Shown here: positions 43,101-58,100 of the stretch, piece by piece
Layout of the letters: each line of letters starts with the position of its first letter
Position numbering within the stretch: position 1 is the first letter of the stretch
NCBI GenBank assembly: GCA_037013685.1
Contig: CM072884.1
Coordinates: 106,071,548 to 106,135,547, forward strand
DNA length: 64,000 nt
DNA from: Acridotheres tristis
Taxonomy: Eukaryota; Chordata; Aves; Passeriformes; Sturnidae
Direction: 5' to 3'
Notes under the pieces: model-generated
Told to the model about the DNA's origin: nothing
The model's input: only the letters and a program-made list of their open reading frames with translations
Database searches by the model: none
Made by a program: the position numbers and the translations under genes

Positions 43101-46100
43101 TACAACAAAATTTATTACATTTTTTCACTGGTGAGAATTATACATTGAATAAGTCTTCTTTTCAGATCTGAATAACTGAGAAACTCATTAGACTGATTTA
43201 ACACGGTATAGAACTTCTTTCAATACCATTTTTTTTCTTACTTCAGTGAACAAAGCACCTGTAGGTAAGTGATGGGCAAAGTAAACAAACTTGTGCTGTG
43301 GAAGACATGAACATTGTGTCTCATTCTTCCATAACAAAAAGAAATAGATCTCGTTCAGTAATAAAACTGAAAGGAATAAAGTTCAGAACGTATAAGAAGC
43401 TTGGTTATGTTCAAAGTCTGGTTCAATACATCCTCTTTTATACACAGAGAAACAAGGAAAAGGATTAGGCAGAAGAGCTTAAAGCTGCCATAAAATAAGT
43501 CTACACAGACTGCTCACTGCACCTGGGTGAGACAAATCCCTGGGATCAACAGAGAATGTGGAATGAATGGCTCAAAAGCAGCCCTGTGGAGGAGCACTTG
43601 GGCATACTGGTAAATGCAAGATTACAGATGAGCTGGCAATGTCCACTCGCAGCCCAGAGAGCCAAATTCGGCTGCATCCAAAGCAGCACAGGCAGCAGGG
43701 GAGAGAGGAGACTGTGCCCCTCTGCTCTGCTCTGCTCAGACCCCACCTGCAGTGCTGCCTCCAGCTCTGGGGTTCCCAGCACAGGAAAGACAGAAACTGC
43801 TGGAGGAGAGGCACAGAAGTGGTCAGAGTGCTGGTGCACCTCTGCTGTAAAGATAAGGCTCCAGGAAGACCTCAGTTGTGGTCTTTTAATATTTAAGGCC
43901 AGGGCAGAGGGAGCTGAGGAGCGAGGGGGAGAGGAGAATAGCTCAGAAGAAAGACAGAGAGACCAAGCAACTTCTCCAACTGCCCCTCATTTGGTTCGGA
44001 GTTCTTTGCTAACAAAGCAAGATAATTCTACTGTTCATTAAATGAACAAAAAGTTCAAGATTATGTTACAGGTGAAGATGGGTTAATGAGGGCACCTTTC
44101 AGCCTGGTTGAGGTGTGAATACTTCCAATTCATTCTTGCTATGGTTTATTCTAAACAGTCAAAATCATAGCCTGAATAGGGAGGGACTTTAAAGATCATC
44201 TAATTCCTACCCACTTTCATATTTTTGCATCAGTAACAGTCTAGTATCTGCTACCTGAATTATCAGTATATACCAGTTCCAACATAACAACACAAAGCCA
44301 CTGGGCTTGCCTTGTTATCAGGTGTGCCAAAAATCCAGATCAAAAGGAAAATCATCTCTGCAGTCAACACAGAGAGTGTGCATACATCATCATGGCATAT
44401 GAGCTATCCATATGTCATGGTGCATCTTTACTCTTCATTCCAGGCTCCAAACAAGTCAATAACTCTGTTTTCCATCTAACAAATTCTCAGAGGAAAAAAA
44501 AATTACTTCCCTATCTGTATTTGGAACAGAATTTACACATGATCTTTTCAGTCTCTTAAAGCTCCAGATTCTATATATTACTGAAGGCGGAGGAAAAAGT
44601 GCCAGACACCATAAGGAAATCTTAAATTCACAAAGCAGCATCTTATTCAATGAACTTTAGGATGTTTAGCAAGCAAACATCTTTTTAGAGAGAAGGGATA
44701 CAACATACTGCTTAGAAATGCATTGAAAATACTGAAACACTTGAACACAAAATTCACATCTAAGATACTCCCCAGTTTCCACACTCTGTGGAACAAGTTC
44801 TCAGAACTCAGATCTCAGAACAAAGAGTATGATAGAAACTAAAACAGGAGCTGCCCAAAATAGGTACTAAGGCTTAGGAGTAGGATTTCTTTTGCATCAA
44901 ATATTACCCAGAATTGTAATGACTCCTGATAACATATTTGTAAACCGCATTTTTCGAAACAACAAGTATTAATGCTGTATCTCATATTACACACAGACAC
45001 CATTTTTAGATCTTAATTTTTTCTTTATTCTTCCAGTAAGTAAATACAGGTATTCTGTATGACATGATTATTTCCTTGGCACATTAAACAATTTAGAAAA
45101 AAAATTGTAAGAATGAAATTCAGAAAATTGAAATTGTTTGGAATTCCTGACATAATCTCCAGTTTAAAAAAAGGTGCAATTAATTTAACAGTAAGAAGCT
45201 GTACACAATGCAGAGCTTGACTTGAAATTCATTCATTAATTTTTCCTTATTTTGGTTTAGAATACTTTTTTTTAATCCAACAATATTTATGAACATTCAC
45301 TGTTTTGAAAATCAGTCTGTGCAATCATGATCCGGCCTTATGGACACTGTACTGGATATTATAATCTGCTTAGTCGTGGTCTTAGAATAGGACTATTAGT
45401 TAAACACTGGTATTATCTTTACCACTTTCTAGCTTTACAGTAGGAAATCTATGAAGGAAAAGCTAGCTATTAAATGTAACCTTTTACTGTCATTTGATAC
45501 TTTTTTCCTAATTCACATAATTTAAAACTGTCAAAATGCTTGAAAGCTATGGGTATTTTTACATTACACAGAATTTCTGGGCCATGTGATGTGTTCTCTC
45601 CACCTGGTTTTCCTTCTCCCGCAGGGAGCAGACCATGCTGGCACACAGATGTAGACCAAAAACAACAATTGAAGTGTCAAGGGCTTGGAAAAGCACAGAG
45701 AAGTGGATAATTTGAAAAAGTCTTGTCCCAGTACACTTAAAAGCATAGTTATGTCAGCTGGACTAAAAATTTTTTAAAAGTACTGTGTTTCTCACCAAAC
45801 ACCATCCAGTTCTGCATGAATAAAGAAGTCTTGCCTGCAACCACTGAAGACATGGGTTGCTGTTAGAGTTCTGGGCTTAGACAGTGCTGTCCTAGCAAGG
45901 ACATAGTTCCTCAGGCTCTAGTCCAGACTGGCATTGTCCCAGGCACACTGTGATGAACCCACACCACAGTGACCAGAGGACTGGTCTCCTCTCTGGCCTG
46001 AATGACAGTTTTGGGTGCCTGTGACACTGCCAGAGAGGAAAGCTGGGAGGTAAAAGGGTCACCTGCCAGGCAAAGCTTCTTACAGTGAGGATTAAAGTGG

Positions 46101-49100
46101 ATCTGACATATCTGGAGGCACAGGATGAGGATGCAGGAGGAGCTCTGAGCCCAGTTGGTCGTGCTGGGATGATGAAGTTGTCATTTGCATGCCTTGGCGC
46201 TGACACCAATCTCACAGACACAATTACCCAAAGGGCAAGCTCTGACTTTATGGTAGCTTTACACTTACAGAGCACTTAGAGAAATTGGCCCTCAATTTGT
46301 ACATGGCATTTTCTGGATTTACCGAAAGAATGAAAATGATTGAGGGCAAAATCTCCTTACTGATCAGTTATGAAATACACACACACTACTTTTTTTAACA
46401 CAAATTTCAGAAGTTTGTTCCATTCAAGAAAAAAGATCTTCTGAAAAGGGTCATTTAAGTGGCTTCTCTTATCACAGCTGACAGAAATATCTAAACATAT
46501 AGCAAGTCAGTACTGGAAATTTCTAAAGACCTAGGATGCCCTGAAAACAATATCTGTAAGAATAAGATCTGGATGTGTGACTAAAATTACACTATTTAGA
46601 CTGATTGTCTTGAAATAAATTAAGTTGAAATATGCAAGATGGTAAAAAAAAATCCTTTTCTATATCAACAATTATTATACACTTATTTAATTTAGTAAAA
46701 AGTATAGTATAAATTACACTTTCGAAAACAATTTGTATTTTAAATATGTGTATATTTTTACTTAATAATAAAATGTTCATTATTTTTCTGCTTTTAAATT
46801 TTTCCTTTTTTGAAAAAAATTTAAAATGGAATTTGAAGAACAGTCTTCATTTCATGACATGGCTGTGGAACTTCTCTATGATTACAATTCAACCTACAGT
46901 ATTGACAAGGTAGTAGTTTATGATATTTCCCAATAATCCTTGAATAAGTGTTTCAGGATTTTGAATGTTTACATGAACTTTAAAAATTACATGTCCCAAA
47001 CTGTGAAAAACATTTTGAATTATTAAATAAGGAATTATTGAACTACTAAAGAATAATTTTTTTAATCTGTTTACAGATTTTTTTGCAGTACTGTCTTGGT
47101 TTCAGCTGGGTAGAATTCATTCCTTTTTCTTAGCAGCTGGCAAAATGCTCTGGTTTAGAATAGGATGAGAATAATGTTGCTAATACTCTGATATTTTAGT
47201 TGCTGTTGAGCAGTGCTTACTCTAAGCCAAGGAGGTCCCAGCCTCCCATGCTCTGCCAGGGAGCAGATCCACAAGAATCTGTGAGGGAGCACGGCCAGGG
47301 TGGCCGGGCTGGAGTGGCCAAAGGGACATCACAGAACACCAGGCTCAGCATGAAACGCAGGCAGAGCTGGCCAGGACGGCCTCCCACTGCTCAGGGACTG
47401 TTTGGGCACCTTCTGTGATATTTCCATGTCCTAAACTGTGATTCTTTATGGCAGGTAGCACACAGCTATGCACAAATAGATAGTATTAATAGAAATGTAT
47501 GATCCAATATATTATAGTTAGCAATTGTTATCTGGAACTTACCTAAACTTTTGCTCTTGCTTTACTTGCTTGGCTTGATACACTTTCTCTGGGTGCACTA
47601 AACAGGAGTGTGTGGATTCCAGCAAAATTACCCTGGAGTATGACAAGCATGCAAAATGACTGCTTTTTCAACTTGCAGAATGAAGATGAAACTCAATTTA
47701 TTCTAACTTTTAAATGCAGGCTCAGTAAAGAAGCTTATTATTTTCAATTAAAGATACTTTAAAACCACTTGTTGTGGTTTAACTCCAGTTCTTCTGTAAA
47801 AGATCTTCTCCCTTGGTATCAAACTAGCATTTCCTAGTGTTATTTGCAAGTAAATAATATATCCCCCGATGAAACACTAGATTGTTCAAAACACTGGAAG
47901 CCTGATACTAAAAATTTTACCTTTACATTACTGGTTCAAATATTGCCTAAATTGATAATGACTTAATGTAGTTGTCACGTAGCTTTTGAATTATATAAAA
48001 CTAAATTATATTTAACGAAATTACTTCATCATTTCCAAGTGAGTTATCCAAATCCTAAGACTTATTCAACCTCACTGACCACCTCAAGGACTTCAAAATA
48101 AAAGACAGAAGCTAATTAAACTCATATGATTCCTACACACAAGGCTTGGAGCAGTGGAAACAGTCCTGTTACAGGATTGTTACTGTTGGTTTGTATATAC
48201 CAATTTATATCCCAATAGAAATTGTATATACCAATCCTATTCTGTGGGGGGAAGAGAAATTTAATTTGCAGTTTTTGAAACATGCATATTCATGTTGTAT
48301 AAAAAAACAAGTTAAAAATGTTGTGAAAGATGGTTCTTCCAAATAAATGGATGAGATGAACCAATGCTTAGCTCTAAAGACTAAAAACAAAATATGGAGT
48401 CAGATCAAATAAATAGATTTTAAAGGGGTACAACAATCTATTTCCTTTGTACTAAGGAAAGTAATATTTATAACTCTGCAGTTGTTGCAGCTATGATGAA
48501 TACAAATTAAAAATTAGACTAACTGATAATGATGCAAGCCCCACGGCAAAAGCATTTTTTTTTCTTTTGCATACTTAATAACTTAAACAGCAGGATAAAG
48601 CAGATTGGGGAAAAAATAACCAAGTATTAATTAACATAGCTTGTTTCTCTTTGTAATTCTGCGGGACCTCAGCCAAACACAAAAATACAAGCAAGGTTCA
48701 TGAACTCTGATTAAAGCTCCAGCTTTAATACTTACACTGAGACGAATTTCAATTAAGGTTTATTTATCTTCTTTATTCATTATGATAACTTTCACTTCTT
48801 TGTGCTTGTAACAATTTTGGGAATGTAAATCCCTATCATTTAACCTCCAGGTTTTACATTTTTATGAAGAAGAAGAAAATTATGGAAAAGAGTGGATGAA
48901 ACAGCATGATCATTAGAGACTTGTCCTTATATCACTGAATATGCCATACCTGAATATGCCATCCATTTTGAAGGGATTAGTAACATTTAGGGTAAATTTC
49001 TTCAGCTCATAACATGGGGATCTGCACTTTATCGTACCCTAAAAGAGAATAAAAACCACAAGGCCAAGAATCAAATTATCATTGTTTTTTCCTTCTTATC

Positions 49101-52100
49101 TTTCTATGTCTTTATTTTGTCTCTTGCTCCAACCTTCCTTTCCAACAGAGTCGGGGAGCTAAAAAAAAAAGTGAGGCTCACATAAACACCATCTAAGTCC
49201 AGAAGTCTATCCAGATGTGCTCAATGAACATGGATTACAAACATGGGCCTGCCTGCCCTGACTGGAACATATCTGACAACTATAGAGTTTCTGTAGTTAA
49301 AAAGCACAAATAAATATATCTAACAAAAGCTTGTGATCCAACTACATAGGACATCTGAAATCACTAGGCTGAAGCACATAAACACCTCCATAACAGGATT
49401 TCCGGTAACATTCAGATGCAGAAAGGGCTCCAGATTTATTTTCAGAGCAATCAGTGCAAATTTGTACAATTTTTTCAGGATCTAAAAGTGATTTATGTCC
49501 TTAGGAATCTTACATATTCCTCTAGGGTTTTTGCTGCATGTACATAGTCTAATACTGGAAGTCTGAAAATTCATAGGTCAGTCAAAGGCGAATGCTGATG
49601 GTAACTCACATTTTCATTCTTATCTCACTTCCCCTTTGTTTGATATAATTTACAGAATAATAATTTTTTTTGGTGATGATATTGATACACACATAAACTT
49701 ACAAGAGGGTCAATATTTTTAACTTCAGATTTCAGAGAGAATGTCAGTGTGGCACCATCTACTCCATCAACTTTATTTGAGATCAGTAGCAATACTGCTT
49801 CAGCAGGGCGCAGGAAACGAATTGTGAATTCCACATTTATAAAGTCTTCCCTCCTATGGAAAAAAAAGCACAAAACCAGGGTTCAGAAATTATTCAGAAA
49901 TGCAATTTCAGGAGCACATTTCAGAATCTTTGTAAAGGAAGGGTCCTAGAAAAGAAAGCAATTTGTTTCCTCTGAAATACTTTTTGTAGAATAAACTTCT
50001 GCCTAAGAGTACCTTAAAACAGCCTAATAAAATAACTATATAGATAAAGAACAATACTAAATCCATTTTTCTTTTACATCAGCACATAGCTTAATTTTTC
50101 TTCACACACACTCATTAGTGCAGGAAGTTCTCTTTCATTAGAGTATCATCCTAAGTTAAAAACTGATCCAATTCATGCTCCTATATCTTAATAGGCTTTT
50201 TCTGAGTTAAGCACTCAGCCTCTTATGCATTTTGCGAGGCAGATCTAGATAGTCTCAATCAAATTATCATTGAAGAGTGAGAAAGAAATTAGTTAAAAAC
50301 CCTTCAGAATAATTACTAAGCCTAAGTAATCAAGAGGGAGAAAAAACAAAGTTCTCTTGTACAAGCAATGCCTTCTCTCTAATGGGAAAACTGGAGAAGA
50401 CCACATAGAACAAGAGTTTAGTCTAGGTACAAATTTAGACACTATCTGCATCAGTCCTTCAATGAAGCAAGAACAATAAGAAAACTTTAATGCCTGACGC
50501 TCTCACTTTGAAGCTCTCAAAATGTCTCTCTGGCTTTGAGATTAGTCTTAAGAAGGCAAGAAGTCTCCAACTGTCAATTCTGAATATTCATGGTGAAATC
50601 CTGGAAGTTCTGTAAAACTGGTTCTTACAGCTTTCAAGTTCCTACTGCAGAGCCCCCAGACAGGTCCATTTATGACACTGAAGACTTGCCAAGACCCCCA
50701 GGGTCTGAAGCTCCTAGGTCACCTCACCATTCACAATGTTCTGAAAAAACATGCTATGATGCAGGCACCCAGAGGAATAAACTGCCTGAGACATACACTC
50801 CCAGAGCCACTTTAAGGGTCAAGTTTTAAGAAGTCTGCTCTGGTCACAAATAAGAAGGACAGACAGCAGTGTACAGCACTTTCTTCCTCATCTTTGCCCT
50901 CACACAACAGCTGAGAATTTGGATTTGAATTGTTGCCTTGTGTGGCAAAACCACAAAGTTGCTTAGTTTTTATCTCTATTAATCCATGTAGTGGTCAATG
51001 TAAAGTGAGGGCAAATTCATCTCGTAGAATTGTTCTGTAACCCTGGGGGTTTGTGCTATTCCTGTTGTGAACTGCAAGTCCACACAGCACAGTGCAGTGC
51101 TCTGGAGAGTGGGAATCTCAGACCAAGAATTAATGATGCCATATGCAACATGTGACACTCAGCTACACTGAGAATGTTATTCACATGATTATAATTTCCC
51201 AATCCACCCATAACATTATGATCTAACAAAGAACCTACAAGAATCCCATACCTATTATCAATTCTTGGAGTTTTTAAACACTGGCATCAGAATATTAAGA
51301 AAGCTATTAATTTCAAAGAACCTATTTTTCATTTAATGATCATGACATTATGATAAACTCTACAGAGGTCAATGTGCATGACTGGCATTTCCACAGGTTT
51401 TTTATTTCTATGCAATTTTTCAAATATTTATTTCTATATATAATGCCAAGCAGCTCAACAACAACATTGTGCACATTTTCTTCTTGATTTTTGCTTTGTG
51501 GTTTGTTTTGGGCGTTTTTTGAAGGTGAAGTGAAAAACAGCCATGGTATTGACCTTTCATAGAAACACATGGTATTTTCAAGGATTACATTTATATGATA
51601 ACTGATTTGAAGTAATTGAAAAGAAAAAGGAATCAAATTAGTCTCACAGCTTGCAGAAAGCATTCCATTATTTGTTGTTCTCTTTGCATATATTTATAAT
51701 AGGCATGTAATTTACTTCTGATATATTGATGGTCCTTAAAGAGCACTATATTTATGTTGAGTCTTCTTGAATTTGACCATCTATATTTGATTTTTTTTCT
51801 CCTTCACAGTTTATTTTCATAGAAATTTTGACCTTTTCTTTTTCCTTTTTACAATCTCTAATCCATTTTATCTGTAAAAGGATAACTTGAAGATAAACTT
51901 AAAAACTGATAACTGACAGCCAGAGTCACCACTACATCCCTCTCGTCTTCACTAGTTAAACAGAGATTAATGAAATTCCTGTATTAATTCATAACTGCAT
52001 AGCACAGAAAGAGCAAAATGTACTTAGCAAACAAAAACAATTAGATGGTGATATACAATGAGTATTTCTGCTATCAGAAATTATAACCTTATGCTTTCCC

Positions 52101-55100
52101 AAAATTAAATCTCTCTCAAACCCTTAGATGTCTCTCAGACATGCAAGATGAACAACTAACTACATCACATCCATCTTGCTGGGGAGGAAGGATTGGGACC
52201 AAAAGATGCAGTGTAATACTACTCAAACCTGTGTCATGGTCTCTAATTACCAGTCATGCTTAAATTAAGAATGAGACAAAATCTGAGACTTCAGAAGAAA
52301 AGAAATCTACCTGCTCATGTTTCTACAATGCATTGATGTAGAAAATGTGAATCAGGTTTTGATACATAGGGAAAAAAACATAAATTGGAGACAGATGACT
52401 CCTGTAATGATCTGAAGGTTTATATATTGTTCTTAAAGCTCTATTTGGCTCAACTGCAAGAGTCCCACTGAAACATTACTCTAGATTTGTTCCAGCTTAA
52501 GGAGAAAAACCCTTATATCAACTAATTTTGTTCTGCTTGTAGTTGAACATATTTCTAGAGTTCCACCACTCTTAAATTACTAAGTTTCTATTTCTGTAAT
52601 GCTACAAATAATTATACTAACAAGTTATTACTTACGTAGGGGGAATGGTAACAGTATTTCCTTTAGGTAAAGAGAAATCATCAGCATCTCTTCCCACAAC
52701 AATAGCATTGTATGCCAAAGTATGACTCTTTGGGTTTTTCAGGTGCACCTACCACAACAAAAACATGATCAGCCTATTTTTACTCATTTTTTAGACTATA
52801 AAAGGTGTGCTCTGCAGGTAAATACCAAAATACAAACTACAGATATCACAAAATAAGAAATTACTTCAAATAACTGGGTAGATAATTTTCCTTCCAAAGG
52901 AGCATAGATTTTCCACAGACTATCTAACCTTAATTTTTGAGAGTACAGTGTACACTGCGCTCCTATGCCTGTGAATCTCTTATTCCTCTCTTTGATCTCA
53001 GATTTGTCAAATTTGTAGATTTTTTTCATGTGCTTTCAAGCATAGGGAAAAAACAGAAGTGAAATCCCAAGACTGAAGAAAATAAAAACAGAAAATGCAC
53101 ACTTTCATCTTCTATATTTACTAGCCAAATGACATGAAACCTATTAATTATTTGTCGTAGCTAATACATAATATAAATACATATATACACACAGTGTAGC
53201 TAATACTTAATATAAACACATATATACACACAGCGTTCTAAGCTTGCATTACAATGAATCTAAATCCAATGGTATCAATACCTGCTTCACTATAGTTGCA
53301 TGGAGACCACCTGCAAATTCTATAGTGCTCTTGGGTAAGTACTGAGGGAGAGTGTCATACAGGTGGACACACAAAATAAGCATCATGACAGGGTTTGGCT
53401 CACAGATATCAGTGGCCTAATATTGAAAATAAAAAATAAAGAAAAAAAATAGATGTTCAGTCAAAAATTTGCCTGTATAGTGTAAAGATAAGAAGAAGAA
53501 GAAGAAAAAAATAAGTTAATTATTAAACAAATATTTTTAATCTAACCAGTAATAAATGGATTATTCTCATGGCTAATAAGAATATGCATCTTCTTACTGC
53601 ACAAAAAAAATCCCAGATTAATGAAAACTATTAACATGCTCTGGTGATAAACCTAGGGTAAAAATTTAGCTCAACTTTTTCCCAAAGGTACAGCAGGAAC
53701 AAATGCTAATTTTGTTAAATACAGCATAACAGAAAAAGCAAGGAAATTTTATTGTCTGGAAAAACATAAGTCTTTACTATCTTAAAAAAAAAATTAAAAT
53801 ATTTTAGTTTATGTAAAATACCATCCCAAATACTCCTACATACAGTTCTGTAACTGTTTATGAAGAAAATTTCACTTTCCAAATAACAACAATATAGTTG
53901 TTTCTGTTGCAGATACTTTTATACTTTAGTAAATTGCTTTATAAAACGTAGCAAGTATTCCTGCAGGTTAAATAATTGATTTACAGAAATTAATTTGAGT
54001 GGCAGCTGCAAAACATGTCAAATTTACTCCTCAGCAATTCTGGTAAGTCACTGAGGAGAGTGGCAAAATTATTTGCCACAGAGTATGAAAAAGGGAGGAA
54101 AAAACTATTTACTCTTCTGGACTGTCTTTAGTGTTGCAAGAGAGATGTCTATACATGTTTATCATCTTAGCTCTCTGAGTTAATTTGTATTTTAAAGTTA
54201 ACATTTATTTAAAGTTTTCGAGGTAAAGTTCTCTTGCCCTGTGCCCAGCCAAGCAGCTCATCCTACTCCCAGCAGCTCTCACACAGCTCCTCCAACCTTC
54301 CAAGAGAGTGAGTTCAGAACTGGGCAATGATCTGAGGCTTCCCTGCAACTCTTCATGGCTTCTTAGATAATGTTTGTCCCTATAATTCTTAAGATTAATT
54401 TCATATACTTTTCATGCACTGATGTAATCATACATCTCATCTCATATTTCTGTTTAATTCCATCGCCACTGGTTGAAGATTCAAACTTTAGGATGCATTC
54501 ACTATGCAAAGCAAAAAAAGGTTCTTCTGTGCCAAAAGCTTTAAATATGAAGTCTGAAAAGCATTCTGATTTTTCCATTCATTTATCTCAGTAATGGCTA
54601 TTGAATGTTTACCATTATTACAATATGGTCGTGGTTTTACACCCCTACTTTTCATTCTTCCTGCATTTTGATTTAAGGTAGAAAAGATGCCAGAGTAGAT
54701 CATCTATTGAAGACTTTCTTCTGCCACATACTTCTTTCTACCCATTTCCTCTTAGATCAGAATTTATTCCCTCAAAAAATAAAATTCTATCTTGTGATGA
54801 ATTCATAAAACTACATTTGTGCCATTTATCTACTAGTCTAATAACTGAATAAAAGAATCATGCATTTCTTAACAAGATTCATCGGAAAATTCACAGTCAG
54901 TAAATATTATTTGCTTTAAAAAATATGTGCTAGCAAACAATAGCAGTAATTATAACTTAATAAATAAAAAAGTTTGAAACAAATTTCCTTTACTGGCTAC
55001 TCCCAATCACTGCACCTTCTATCCTATCTCTTTGTCACACACATTCCCTCCACATTATTGCTATCCACCACCCTATCTTGTAATACTTTATTTTAGGCTT

Positions 55101-58100
55101 TCGGCTGAATCTTCTTCAAATCAAAGCACTCTAAAACTTAAAAATATCAAATATGAATTAAAAACACGTAGAAAGCCACCACTAATACTCTAGAGTTGAA
55201 CTGTAAGTCATGATTAGAAAGTGAAAACCATTTCCTGCCCAAAGTACTTCATCTGAAATCTACACCTTAATCCTTAAAAGGATTTCAAAGCCTTGAACTC
55301 CATTAAAAGTGTCATTTACACCTGAAGCTGAACACTTGTAGACAGCCCTTCCTTATTATTACAGATTCTCAGATTTTTAGATTGAAAATGCCAGCTGTTC
55401 TAGACCTAATCTGTCTCAGCATGTGCTGTTAATTAATGCAAATATCCTGAGAGTTCTAAAGCAGTGACTGCCTGAGTCAAGAACTTCGTCAATGCTATTG
55501 GAACATTTTAGCCCACTAAATTTCAGAGACAAGACTATCAGAAAATTCCCAGATTAAGAGAGTTCAGCAAAAGGATTTATTTGTTTTGTTACTTTTATCA
55601 CTGCAGAACAAGATACTTCAGAAGTTTCTAAAATAGCCTTAGAAAAGTATTCATGATTTTCAATAAATCTATGTAAAATGTACCCTTTGAACTAAAATAC
55701 AGACCTTGAAGACCCAAGATCTGTTCCTTTTTCTGGTACTGACTCTGTACCTTTGTTTAAATTGTTAGTCTGTGCAGAAGTGGATTGTCCCATTTATAGT
55801 ACACAATTTAGTCTTAAAACACGTACATTAAGGAGAATATCCTAGAATTCTGCTTCCACATCTGAAGTATTCAACACCCCTTTCATATCTGGCATCAGGC
55901 CTCTTCCTTCATGTGCTGAACTTCATGTTTTTCTTAATACAAGCTGAGGCAGAATATGCCTTTGTTTTGAGGGTTATACCTAGATTATTTTTTTGCTTCC
56001 TGTCAATCACAAGTATGGTAAGCAGTAGATTTTCTTTGTTTATCCTGTCATAGCAAAGTCATTTCTAACAGAGTGATCTGTATCAGGAAGCAACAGCAAG
56101 ACAGCAGCTGATACAAATGGAAATAGCAGAGTTAATTTTTCCATGTAATCATAACACGGTCAAATGGAAAGGGGAAAAAAAAGTTGTAATTGAGCTTCTT
56201 TTTATACTACTTTGTTCACACAAATAAGCTCCACCTCTGATTCCTAATGTCATTTAATTCCTTCAGAAAGTTTCCTCATACACTTTCAAATACTATCTCT
56301 ATTCTACTGCCTCTTCTGCTCTTCTGGACAGCCCAATATGCTCCCAGAGATATAAGTAACTCACAAATGGGCAGTTAAAGAAATGCAGACTAGGATCAGG
56401 AGAAAACTGGGTTTGGGGACAACAAAAAGAACAAAGAAATGATATCTAACCTATGTAAGGTCACCATATACAGAAAATTTGGTGCCATAGGTCAATAAAA
56501 ACCACAGAGATGCAAAGCATGTTTACTAAACATATAAAAGAGATCCCAAGCAGATCCTTGATGGAAGAAATTATCAACGATTATCAGCATTGCATTCCTC
56601 CCCAAAAAAGGGCACCAGAGCTGATGGTTTTGAGTGAGTGCTACTCTCACTAGCATCCAAAGCTGCTGACTTCTGTGTGCATCAAACCTGGGGCAGAACT
56701 CTCAAGGGCCTTCATGGTTAGATGCATGTAACTGTCACCAGACATTCATACAATTTTTTTCACCACTTCTTTTTATGGTTAAGTGCATGATGTTTGTTCT
56801 TACATATCTTTTTCTAAATTGCCTTCCAATAGTAATAATGAATTCCATTTGAGTTTTCATTGTGTGATTTAGGATGCTAAAATCTGAACTAAATTAATTT
56901 TTTGTCTTGGGCTGTAATGCAAGATGTGACCAAAAGTATGTATTCTATCACCATCTGTTAAAACCAGGTGGGGCAGTCATCTTTAGCTTTTCCATGACAC
57001 ATCCTTCCTCCAGGAAGATATCTTCTGTTAATGGTCCATTGATTCCCAGTGCATGACTGATAAAATTACATCCTCCCATTGGGAGATGCTCCACCCAGAG
57101 GGAGGAACCAAACATTTCCTACCTAGATAAAAACTGACATTTGGAACATCAGAGCAGCCTTTTTCCATTGGATTCCAGAGGAAAACCAGACCCTTCTACA
57201 TCACTGGACCTTTGGAGGAAAACTGCACCTTCTACAGGAGCACTTCTTCAACTGAACCACATCTGTCACTGCAGGAGGATGCAGCCACCATTGAATGGGA
57301 CTGCTACCAACACCCTGACTGACTGACAGGGTGTCAGGTTGTATTCTGACTCTGTCAGTGTTTTGGTTTTTTGTATTACTGTACTTTTATTTTAATTTTC
57401 CTAGTAAAGAACTGTTATTCCTATTCCCAAATCTTTGCCTGAGAGCACCTTAATTTCAAAATTATAATAATTTGGAGGGAGGGAGTTTACATTTTTCCAT
57501 TTCAAGAAAGTGTCTTGCCTTCCTTTGCAGACACCTGTCTTTCAAGCCAAAACATTTATGTTCAGTTAGCTGTGCATATGTGATTCTACAAAGAAAAGAA
57601 TGATGGAAATTACTTCTAATTAAGTCCATTCATATGAAGCAATATTTTGTTTTCCATCATATAGCAACATATCCTGAAATAAAACTGTTTCACTACAATC
57701 TCACCTTAACTGGATGTGCAACACTACTATACAAAAAAATGAAAATAAAAACAATAACATATATAAGAGCTGCTACTATAAAATCACCTACCTTTATGTC
57801 TATATCGAGACTGATAGTATGCAGAGCCTTCACAACTATCAAGGAGTTGTGCAGAAACTGTTCATGAGTTCTTGGATCAGTATACATCTTTATGAAGTGA
57901 GTATTAATCTAGACAAGGCAGAGAAATAAAACTCAATCTTCCACCAGGCAAAATTACTGCTTTTGTATTTTTGCTCATTCAGAAATCAATAGGATCTAAA
58001 TTATGAACAGAAATTCCCTGTTAAGAATAAACCCAGTAAAAAGAAAAATTAATACTGAAGTAGTCTCCCATGGCTTGCTAAATGTTGGGGTGGTTTTTTT

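Larger units (their letters stand above)
41368..48949 (-). other. CFAP47: CFAP47 intron, 7.6 kb, repeat-rich
   Basis: This intron carries a solo LTR (41888-42506), a CR1 body fragment (43515-43875), a CR1 scrap (44163-44212), an LTR fragment (47092-47417) and an unexplained GC-richer patch (about 45890-46280). The flanking exons agree in phase, so no exon is expected. Confidence 0.65.

Noticed and set aside
43546..44041. 161-codon plus frame and overlapping frames
   Set aside because: Most of it lies in a diverged CR1 fragment with no intact reverse-transcriptase motif; it is a remnant, not a host gene.
47769..47800. TTGTGGTTTAACTCCAG, similar to the start of some avian LTRs
   Set aside because: Only about 20 matching bases; too short to call.
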